A stretch of 5,545 nucleotides of DNA, from positions 1 through 5,545 of the forward strand of contig CAJLXE010000122.1 of NCBI GenBank assembly GCA_905210525.1, in the 5' to 3' direction. Made by a program: the position numbers and the translations under genes. The notes beneath the pieces were generated by a model. The model saw nothing but the letters and a program-made list of their open reading frames with translations. It did not search any database and was not told where the DNA came from. This DNA comes from an uncultured Clostridia bacterium. Lineage in GTDB: Bacteria > Bacillota > Clostridia > HGM11327. Below are positions 1 through 4,609 of the stretch, piece after piece; position 1 is the stretch's first letter; each line of letters begins with the position of its first letter.

Positions 1-2
1 AT

Positions 3-902
3 CGTATAAGGATAAAGGAATCATCTGTATTTAAATATGAATACATTATCCGCAAACATATTTTGCCCGAGTATAAAGATGTAAAAATATCATCAGTCAA
101 CACTTCCGATATAAATCTTTTTTTAGAAAATAAACAAAAATCAGGAAGAATTGTAAACCACGGAGAACTGTCTTCGTCTTATGTCAAGACTATTATGCAT
201 ATAGTTAAATCGGTAATGGCTTTTGCTGTTGAACAGGGTTTTTGCGAACCGTTACGAGGAAAAATAAACAGACCTTACAGTGAGAAAAAAGAATTGAAAT
301 TAATTGATTGCGAATATCTGAAAAGAATAGAATTATATGCAATTCGCACAAAAGACTTTACTTCATTGGGCATTCTTATTTCGGTTTATACAGGTATGCG
401 AATAGGTGAAATATGTGCATTGAGATGGGATGATATAGACATTGCAAATGGAGTAATTCATGTCCGACATACCGTGGCAAGAATAAAAAATGATGAGGCC
501 GGACGTGTGGGCAGTTCCAAGAATGTCATTTGCACTCCGAAAACCCGGTCATCCAAGCGTGATATTCCGATTTTATCGGTGTTGATGCCATATATTTGCG
601 AGATGAAAAAGCGCGCTGTTTCCGATTATGTTGTTTCGGATAACGACGAATTTGTAAATTTAAGAACGTTTGAATACAGATATCATAAAGTACTCAAAAC
701 TTGCGGCATTCCCGATATAAATTATCATGCGCTCAGACACACGTTTGCAACAAGATGTGTTGTTGCGGGAGTAGATATCAAATCGCTGAGCGAAATACTG
801 GGACACGCAAATGCCACGGTTACTCTTAACACATATGTTCATTCATCGCTTGAAATGAAGAAAAATCAAATTGAAAAGCTTTGCAATCTTCAAAAACGAT
901 AA
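3..902 (+). CDS. Tyrosine recombinase / phage-type integrase (5' end outside window)
   Basis: A site-specific DNA recombinase that cuts and rejoins DNA through a covalent 3'-phosphotyrosine intermediate. The frame is open from the left edge, so the TTG at 63 is internal and not the start: codons 3-62 continue a typical core-binding (SAM-like) domain, with KESSVFKYEYIIRKHILPEY leading into KISSVNTSDINLFL. The catalytic domain has the full set of active residues (counted from the TTG at 63): Arg113 in TGMRIGEICALRWDDID, Lys160 in the beta-hairpin TPKTRSSKR, His222 and Arg225 in HALRHTF, His248 in LGHAN, and the nucleophile Tyr258 in TYVH. About 300 codons are visible. Family members of the Tn916/phage Int type are about 380-400 residues, so only the N-terminal arm-binding part is probably missing. 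The gene is more AT-rich than the genes downstream. Nothing looks broken. It may mark the end of an integrated element; the element itself is not visible. Confidence 0.93.
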   Translation, partial: RIRIKESSVFKYEYIIRKHILPEYKDVKISSVNTSDINLFLENKQKSGRIVNHGELSSSYVKTIMHIVKSVMAFAVEQGFCEPLRGKINRPYSEKKELKLIDCEYLKRIELYAIRTKDFTSLGILISVYTGMRIGEICALRWDDIDIANGVIHVRHTVARIKNDEAGRVGSSKNVICTPKTRSSKRDIPILSVLMPYICEMKKRAVSDYVVSDNDEFVNLRTFEYRYHKVLKTCGIPDINYHALRHTFATRCVVAGVDIKSLSEILGHANATVTLNTYVHSSLEMKKNQIEKLCNLQKR

Positions 903-968
903 ACGTATGTTTTGTTTTAAAATTGCATTGATCTGATTTTTTACAGAGCAATATTATACAGCAGCTTG

Positions 969-997
969 TTTGCGTAGAATTTGTACTTCTACGCAAA
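969..997. other. Perfect 11-7-11 palindrome: candidate recombinase core (att) site or TetR operator
   Basis: TTTGCGTAGAA at 969-979 and its exact reverse complement TTCTACGCAAA at 987-997 flank a 7-base spacer (TTTGTAC). It begins 66 bases after the integrase stop and ends 75 bases before the TetR-type start. Two inverted 9-13 bp arms around a 6-8 bp overlap is the known layout of tyrosine-recombinase core sites (dif, lambda att). A TetR-family repressor could also bind such a palindrome. It is not a normal terminator, because no T run follows on either strand. Its function is inferred; the palindrome is certain. Confidence 0.45.
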
Positions 998-1043
998 ATA
1001 TGAGTTCACGTAAGATTCGTTTGTGTCTTTTAGTATATTAAAG

Positions 1044-1053
1044 CAAGCGCTTG
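1044..1053. promoter_or_regulatory. 10-bp palindrome upstream of the TetR-type gene, possible autoregulatory operator
   Basis: CAAGCGCTTG is a perfect palindrome 19 bases before the ATG at 1073 and just downstream of a TATATT (1034-1039) that could be a -10 box. No good -35 box is seen at the right distance. TetR-family genes are often autoregulated through a palindrome at this position. It is short, so chance is possible. Confidence 0.25.
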
Positions 1054-1072
1054 ATATTTATATGGGGGATTT

Positions 1073-1657
1073 ATGACGCAAAATACAAAAAACATGAATT
1101 GCGGCGATGCTGAAGACAAGAAAAAGAAAGTGATTGAGCTTTGTCTGAACTGTTTTGTTGAGCGCGGCTTGTTTGAAACAACCACAAGAGATTTAAGCAA
1201 AGCCATCAATCTGCAAAGCGGAGGAATATATCAGTACTTCAACACAAAAGACGAAATGGTTATTGCCTGTGCCGAAGCGGCAGCATTAAAGCTTGAAGAA
1301 CGGTTGATTTTACATTCGATAAACGATATAGAAGATCCGGATTTATTGATGCAACGTCTTCGTGAACGGGCAGATGAAATGTCGGCTACCATGAAATTTT
1401 TTTCACAGGTTTGTTCATCGGCAAAGTATTACGGAGCGATGCGGCCTGTTCTCGGGAAGTTGGGTAAAAGGTATTATCAGTATGCCGAAAAAATTGCGTG
1501 TCGGATAGGGTGCGATACGGATGAAGCGGCGCCGTTTGTGTACATTGCTATTGCTACGGTTACAAATTACATGATATTCGGAGAAGCGGATTACATAGAA
1601 CCGCAGATAGAAGTTATTAAGGCACAATTGAGAAAACTAATTTCATTACACAACTGA
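1073..1657 (+). CDS. TetR/AcrR-family transcriptional regulator
   Basis: A DNA-binding regulator of the TetR/AcrR family, 194 residues, the usual family length. These are normally dimeric repressors that release DNA when a small ligand binds the C-terminal domain. The N-terminal domain is recognisable: helix 1 spans about residues 15-31 (KKKKVIELCLNCFVERGLFE), and the helix-turn-helix at about 36-56 reads TTTRDLSKAINLQSGGIYQYF, followed by NTKDEMV, the classic family signature. Residues from about 70 form the ligand/dimer domain, which is too variable to name a ligand. The ATG at 1073 is preceded by GGGGGA (1064-1069), a close but workable ribosome binding site. The nearest following gene, 131 bases on, encodes the dockerin protein, a possible target by position only. 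Its last codons (Leu-His-Asn-stop) lie inside the first of two tandem 26-bp repeats. Confidence 0.9.
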   Translation: MTQNTKNMNCGDAEDKKKKVIELCLNCFVERGLFETTTRDLSKAINLQSGGIYQYFNTKDEMVIACAEAAALKLEERLILHSINDIEDPDLLMQRLRERADEMSATMKFFSQVCSSAKYYGAMRPVLGKLGKRYYQYAEKIACRIGCDTDEAAPFVYIAIATVTNYMIFGEADYIEPQIEVIKAQLRKLISLHN

Positions 1658-1698
1658 AGAAATGGGTTGTGCTACACAACTGAGAAAATGTGTTGTGC
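1647..1698. repeat. Two tandem 26-bp elements, each an inverted repeat, overlapping the TetR-type stop codon
   Basis: Unit 1 (1647-1672) and unit 2 (1673-1698) are head to tail and match at 23 of 26 positions. Each starts TACACAACTGA and ends GTTGTGC, so each has CACAAC / GTTGTG arms around an 11-base loop. The GTTGTG of unit 1 and CACAAC of unit 2 can also pair across a 3-base loop (1666-1671 with 1675-1680). The stop codon of the regulator lies in unit 1. A pair of protein-binding sites or a small RNA fold are both possible; no T run follows. Confidence 0.6.
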
Positions 1699-1721
1699 TG
1701 CCGAGTTTATGCCGAAAAACT

Positions 1722-1745
1722 GAATCTGCTTTTTACAGCGGATTC
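1722..1745. other. Hairpin between the TetR-type gene and the dockerin gene
   Basis: GAATCTGCT (1722-1730) pairs with AGCGGATTC (1737-1745): 9 bp with one G-U and a 6-base loop. On the + strand A-rich sequence follows, so it is a poor terminator for the regulator gene. Read on the - strand, T5 lies two bases after the stem. It may be a weak bidirectional terminator or a 5' stabilising hairpin for the next transcript. Confidence 0.3.
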
Positions 1746-1778
1746 GTAAAAAAATAAATCCTGAGTACATTAAAAAAC

Positions 1779-1783
1779 GGAGG
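1779..1783 (+). promoter_or_regulatory. Strong ribosome binding site of the dockerin gene
   Basis: GGAGG sits 5 bases before the ATG at 1789. It fixes the start, which is also immediately followed by a well-formed signal peptide. Confidence 0.8.
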
Positions 1784-1788
1784 TTAAA

Positions 1789-2808
1789 ATGAAAAAGAAA
1801 ATTTTAGCAATGCTCAGTTTGATTATGTGTTTATTGTGTGTCGCATTACCGATAAATGCAGGTGCAGAGGAAGGCGTCTCATGTTCCGTAAACAGTAAAT
1901 CGGCTTCCAGAGGAGAAACCGTTGAATTTACGGCAACGCTCAACAAAAGCGTAACGGTAAAATCGGGAGCTGTTTCGCTGGAATACGATGAAACTGTTCT
2001 TTCGCTTGTATCTGCGGGATGGAAATTGTCTGCTGTGCCGAGTATGCAGCCGTTTTATCCGGCAAAGGGAAAAGGCGCGTTTGCTTATGAGCAGGCAACG
2101 GCAATAAGCGGGGTCGTTTTTGCGGCACAATTCAGAGTGCTTGACAATGCGGCATTTTCTTCAACGGAAGTAAAAATGAATCTGCAGTTGCACGATGGGG
2201 CACAAAATCCCGTAACAGTAAACAATGAATCGGGCAGTATCACAGTTGTGGAAAAAGCAAAATCGGCATCGATTACCGCAAACATTCTTTCATGGAACAA
2301 CAATAATGATATTGTGGCAAAACTGTATGATGCTTCCGTGTCTGATAAAGACATACGTGCAGATATGAAGAACGGCAATCCGACAAATGCTCTTGCTTAT
2401 GTGCCCGCCGCAAAAGCACCGGTTGCTTCAGGTAAGCAGTATTCTGTTGAAATCGGTTTTGAGAATGTCGAAGTCGGCAATTATAAGCTTGCTGTATTCA
2501 AACCGGGCAAATATGCGGTAAAAGTCGTTGCTTTTGAAATAAACGAATCATCGGTTGCGCTTGGCAATGTTAAATTGTGGCTTTACGGAGACGTTAATTA
2601 CGACGGCAAAATAACCGGTGCGGATGTTACGCAGATAAAGAGGTATGTAACTAAGAAGAGTTCACTTTTTACATCCGATGCAGAAAACCTTTCTGACAGG
2701 TTGTTGATTGCGGATATTGACGGAAACGGCAGAGTGGCCGGTGCAGATGCTACACAGATAAAACGCTATACGGCAAGAAAGAGCTCTGCTTTTGATAAGC
2801 TTTCTTAA
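1789..2808 (+). CDS. Secreted protein with cohesin-like domain and C-terminal dockerin
   Basis: A 339-residue exported protein that probably bridges other surface proteins through Ca2+-dependent cohesin-dockerin pairing. Residues 1 to about 25 are a signal peptide (MKKK, a hydrophobic run, then INAGA). Residues about 30-155 resemble a cohesin domain: VSCSVNSKSASRGETVEFTA, then a strand with LEYDETVLSLVSAGW, ending SGSITVVEK. Residues about 157-262 form a beta-rich domain like those often found before dockerins (FENVEVGNYKLAVFKPGKYA). The dockerin (about 264-337) has two F-hand repeats. Loop 1 is D268-x-N270-x-D272-G-K-I with D279 at position 12. Loop 2 is D309-x-D311-x-N313-G-R-V with D320 at position 12. 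Each is followed by the helix TQIKRY. No catalytic domain is present, so it is more likely an adaptor than an enzyme. The dockerin call is firm. The cohesin call rests on sequence pattern only, and such folds also occur outside cellulosomes. Confidence 0.87.
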   Translation: MKKKILAMLSLIMCLLCVALPINAGAEEGVSCSVNSKSASRGETVEFTATLNKSVTVKSGAVSLEYDETVLSLVSAGWKLSAVPSMQPFYPAKGKGAFAYEQATAISGVVFAAQFRVLDNAAFSSTEVKMNLQLHDGAQNPVTVNNESGSITVVEKAKSASITANILSWNNNNDIVAKLYDASVSDKDIRADMKNGNPTNALAYVPAAKAPVASGKQYSVEIGFENVEVGNYKLAVFKPGKYAVKVVAFEINESSVALGNVKLWLYGDVNYDGKITGADVTQIKRYVTKKSSLFTSDAENLSDRLLIADIDGNGRVAGADATQIKRYTARKSSAFDKLS

Positions 2809-2824
2809 TGGGTTTTACCGGGCG

Positions 2825-2916
2825 CGTATTTACGCTCGGAGTTATAGACCGCAGGGTTCGCGCCTAAGCGAGATAGCGAATCCTGAAGTAACAAATGTCT
2901 CGCAAATACGTTTTTT
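2825..2916 (+). promoter_or_regulatory. Nested stem ending in T6 between the two cohesin-like genes: candidate attenuator or structured leader
   Basis: The outer stem pairs 2825-2834 (CGTATTTACG) with 2901-2910 (CGCAAATACG), 9 of 10 pairs, followed directly by TTTTTT (2911-2916) as in an intrinsic terminator. Inside are GTTA/TAAC (2841-2844/2889-2892) and a 10-bp stem with one G-U, CAGGGTTCGC/GCGAATCCTG (2852-2861/2876-2885). The 14-base loop of that stem contains GCGAGA (2868-2873), which can pair with TCTCGC (2898-2903). A competing hairpin, CCGGGCG/CGCTCGG (2818-2824/2833-2839), would break the outer stem. Alternative folds plus a T run just before the ribosome binding site suggest attenuation. 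I could not match it to a named riboswitch. A plain terminator for the upstream gene is the simpler reading. Confidence 0.4.
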
Positions 2917-2922
2917 AAGGAG
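2917..2922 (+). promoter_or_regulatory. Ribosome binding site that decides the start of the anchored cohesin-like gene
   Basis: AAGGAG lies 10 bases before the ATG at 2933 and 4 bases before an in-frame TTG at 2927. The ATG is preferred because the signal peptide begins there and TTG would add only two residues. The open frame continues upstream to 2792, but that stretch overlaps the previous gene and the folded spacer and has no protein-like character. Confidence 0.65.
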
Positions 2923-2932
2923 ATGCTTGGTC

Positions 2933-3838
2933 ATGAACAAGCGAATAAGAAATTTGATTTTGACCGCAGTTATCGTTGTTGGACTGATTGTATGCGCAAT
3001 TCCTGCGTTTGCAACACCAAATTCCAATAGCGGTGTAAGCGCGTCAAAGACGCAGGTAGCGCCGGGAGAGAAAATAGAGGTAAGCTTTACTATTCCGCCG
3101 CTGACGGAGTTGGCAGCCGATATTACTGTTGTGGTTGAGTTTGATAAGACTGCATTCAAGCTTACGTCTTATGAAGCTCCGGACATCGCGGGAACAGATA
3201 AAATGCAATGCACTGTTGAAGAAGGCAATAATGCAGGAGCATTTACCGCTGTTTACAATACATCTTCGGCAGAAGCGGATCTTGATCTTTCGGAAGGTTT
3301 TGTATTGAAGGCAGAACTGGAAGTGTTAGCAGGAGCTGCAGACGGCGACTATAAATTCAAAATTGAAAACACTACCAGTGTTAACGGACTGACTGAAGAC
3401 GGTCTTACACTCGTTATTATGGAAGCTGGAGACGGCACGTTTACAGAAGAAGTTACGGTTAAGGTGCAATCTGTAAAGGAAACACCCGCACCGGCAACAC
3501 CCACACCTGCAACACCTACACCGGCAACGCCCACACCTGCAACGCCTACACCTGCGACACCTACACCTGCAACACCTACGCCTACACCTGCGACACCCAC
3601 ACCCGCAACACCTACGCCGGCAACACCTACGCCTGCGACACCCACACCCGCAACACCTACGCCTGAGCCCGAGATACCTACACCGGCACCTGTAACACCC
3701 ACACCGTCAGGCTCGGATAATGAACCTGTTGTAGGAGACAGCAGTGAATTGATATTGTGGTTTGCATTGATATTGGGTTCATTGACAGCAATATCTGTTT
3801 TAAGTATGTATTTACATAAGAAAAAGCATGCTGAGTAA
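2933..3838 (+). CDS. Membrane-anchored cohesin-like surface protein with Thr-Pro linker
   Basis: A 301-residue exported protein, probably a surface receptor that holds a dockerin-bearing partner at the cell wall. Residues 1-27 are a signal peptide (MNKRIR, hydrophobic core, AFA cleavage site). Residues about 33-178 look like a cohesin-type beta-sandwich: VSASKTQVAPGEKIEVSFTI, then VVVEFDKTAFKLTSYEAP, then GFVLKAELEVLAG, which is the usual order of strands. Residues 183-258 are a wall-spanning linker of five-residue ATPTP units with one seven-residue unit. At 264-269 is EPVVGD, followed by SSELILWFALILGSL..., a membrane helix at about 272-294, and the basic tail HKKKHAE. The layout copies a sortase anchor (NPxTGD-type motif, helix, positive tail), but the Thr-Gly motif is replaced by Val-Gly, so it may simply stay in the membrane. 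It lies 124 bases after the dockerin gene, so the two may be co-transcribed and may interact. Confidence 0.85.
   Translation: MNKRIRNLILTAVIVVGLIVCAIPAFATPNSNSGVSASKTQVAPGEKIEVSFTIPPLTELAADITVVVEFDKTAFKLTSYEAPDIAGTDKMQCTVEEGNNAGAFTAVYNTSSAEADLDLSEGFVLKAELEVLAGAADGDYKFKIENTTSVNGLTEDGLTLVIMEAGDGTFTEEVTVKVQSVKETPAPATPTPATPTPATPTPATPTPATPTPATPTPTPATPTPATPTPATPTPATPTPATPTPEPEIPTPAPVTPTPSGSDNEPVVGDSSELILWFALILGSLTAISVLSMYLHKKKHAE
3481..3708 (+). repeat. Pro-Thr linker coding repeat, 15-bp period
   Basis: The linker is built from tandem 15-bp units encoding Ala-Thr-Pro-Thr-Pro. One unit carries an extra Thr-Pro (6 bp). Third bases vary between units, but a 32-base stretch at 3587-3618 recurs exactly at 3632-3663, 45 bases (three units) away. 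This points to recent expansion within the linker. Confidence 0.9.
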
Positions 3839-3897
3839 TCAGTAAACCGTTCGTATATAATTCAGAAACGAAAATTTATGCGGACAAACTCAAAAAA

Positions 3898-3929
3898 CGG
3901 CAGACAGGTTTATTGAAATCTGTTTGCCG
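3898..3929. terminator. Strong 14-bp hairpin after the anchored cohesin-like gene
   Basis: CGGCAGACAGGTTT (3898-3911) pairs with AAATCTGTTTGCCG (3916-3929) over a 4-base loop (ATTG), with two G-U pairs in RNA. It lies 60 bases after the stop at 3838 and is the likely end of that transcript. The T run on the + strand is weak (TGGATTTAAC). Read on the - strand, the stem is followed by T6 (complement of 3892-3897), a textbook terminator. It may work in both directions. Confidence 0.6.
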
Positions 3930-4068
3930 TGGATTTAACAAAAGTATTATTTATAACTACATTAATGAATTCAGAATTTTGATTTAACAAAAAGTAAAAA
4001 TGCACATTATTGCAGCACAAATGTTATTGCACGAAAATGTGTTGCAAATTATATAACGGGAGAAAAAT
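3930..4068. other. AT-rich intergenic stretch before the lipoprotein gene
   Basis: No gene is seen. It presumably carries the lipoprotein promoter, but I found no convincing -35/-10 pair. GATTTAACAAAA occurs twice (3932-3943 and 3981-3992). Near its end, TTGCA (4027-4031) and TGCAA (4043-4047) form a short inverted repeat around GAAAATGTGT. The ribosome binding site GGGAG (4058-4062) is 6 bases before the ATG at 4069. Confidence 0.4.
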
Positions 4069-4446
4069 ATGAATATAACAGCAAAAGGAACTAAATGCAA
4101 CGTCTTAAAAATAATTATTGCGGCGTTGACTTTGATTGCATTGACGGGAATGCTTTCCGCTTGCGGCAATACTCTTTCGGGAAAATATTATAAAGTTGAA
4201 GATACGTTTAGCGGCAAGGCAACCTTAACGATTGAATTCAAACGAGATAACAAGGTTACGTTTGAGTATGAGGTGGAAAATGCGGAAAAAGCCGAATACA
4301 GGGACGGAACATATGAGATTAATGACAGTAAAATCGTAATTAAGAGCGTTGATGAAAACGGAGAAGAAGAAATTATAGATGAAACCTTTGAAAAAGGTGT
4401 GGATTATATAAAAATCGGCGATATAGTGCTCATAAAGAAAAAATAA
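4069..4446 (+). CDS. Small lipoprotein of unknown function
   Basis: A 125-residue protein predicted to be lipidated and held on the outer face of the membrane. The signal peptide has basic residues (Lys6, Lys9, Lys14), a hydrophobic core (IIIAALTLIALTGM), and the lipobox L29-S30-A31-C32 followed by Gly, so Cys32 would be the modified residue. The mature part, about 94 residues, is rich in charged beta-strand patterns: SGKYYKVED, then ATLTIEFKRDNKVTFEYEVE, then GTYEINDSKIVIKSV, and a final strand DIVLIKKK. This looks like a small beta-barrel or beta-sheet domain of the kind found in many clostridial lipoproteins. I do not recognise a named family and assign no function. The ATG at 4069 is supported by GGGAG 6 bases upstream. 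The flanking genes also encode exported proteins. Confidence 0.8.
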   Translation: MNITAKGTKCNVLKIIIAALTLIALTGMLSACGNTLSGKYYKVEDTFSGKATLTIEFKRDNKVTFEYEVENAEKAEYRDGTYEINDSKIVIKSVDENGEEEIIDETFEKGVDYIKIGDIVLIKKK

Positions 4447-4456
4447 TATTTACAGT

Positions 4457-4589
4457 GCATTGCCCTGCGCGGGAGAAAACCGGGATATGAGCGTCGGGGC
4501 AAAAGGGGGACAAATGCGGCGGCTGTTTCCGGTAATAAGCGGCAGTTGTCTGTATCTGTCAACAAAACAATTTCAAATTTTGTTGGCGG
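4457..4589 (+). promoter_or_regulatory. GC-rich structured leader of the LRR gene, possible regulatory RNA
   Basis: Positions 4457-4550 are about 60% G+C (56 of 94 bases), much richer than the AT-leaning genes on either side, and do not look coding. TTGCCCTG (4460-4467) pairs with CGGGGCAA (4495-4502), and CGC/GCG (4468-4470/4491-4493) extends it past one bulged T: 11 bp with one G-U and a 20-base loop. A second hairpin pairs 4556-4567 with 4578-4589 (12 bp, two G-U pairs) and ends 7 bases before the AAAGGAG site. I could not match it to a known riboswitch. A structured RNA or a regulatory leader is inferred. Confidence 0.4.
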
Positions 4590-4596
4590 GTGAATG

Positions 4597-4603
4597 AAAG
4601 GAG
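4597..4603 (+). promoter_or_regulatory. Ribosome binding site of the LRR gene
   Basis: AAAGGAG lies 6 bases before the ATG at 4610 and fixes that start, which is followed at once by a signal peptide. Confidence 0.8.
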
Positions 4604-4609
4604 CAGGAA

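Noticed and set aside
63..65. TTG as the start of the integrase gene
   Set aside because: The frame is open to the left edge and codons 3-62 encode a typical core-binding domain sequence, so the true start lies outside the window.
969..997. Palindrome as an intrinsic terminator of the integrase gene
   Set aside because: No T run follows the stem on either strand; the arms begin with TTT and end with AAA, the wrong polarity.
2825..2916. Known c-di-GMP riboswitch (class I or II)
   Set aside because: The conserved aptamer bases that I know for these classes are not present; only loose resemblance such as CCTAA and ATAGCG was found.
2792..2932. N-terminal extension of the anchored cohesin-like protein
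   Set aside because: It overlaps the end of the previous gene, has no ribosome binding site, and would bury the signal peptide 47 residues inside the protein.
3349..3702. Long - strand frame rich in Gly-Val repeats
   Set aside because: It is the antisense shadow of the Thr-Pro linker repeat; it has no ribosome binding site or protein-like sequence.
3481..3708. CRISPR-like array
   Set aside because: The repeats are 15 bp, contiguous and in frame with a coding sequence; there are no spacers.
3856..3861. TATAAT as a promoter -10 box
   Set aside because: No -35 box lies at 16-18 bases, no extended -10 TG precedes it, and a strong hairpin follows before the next gene.
3932..3992. 12-bp direct repeat GATTTAACAAAA (3932-3943, 3981-3992) as a target-site duplication or operator pair
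   Set aside because: It is AT-rich and short, nothing mobile lies in the 37 bases between the copies, and chance is likely.
4487..4597. Small + strand frame of 36 codons (begins MSVGAKGGQMRR) within the GC-rich leader
   Set aside because: It has no ribosome binding site at a proper distance, lies in strongly paired sequence, and ends just before the LRR ribosome binding site. It is more likely a by-product of a structured leader, although a leader peptide is not excluded.
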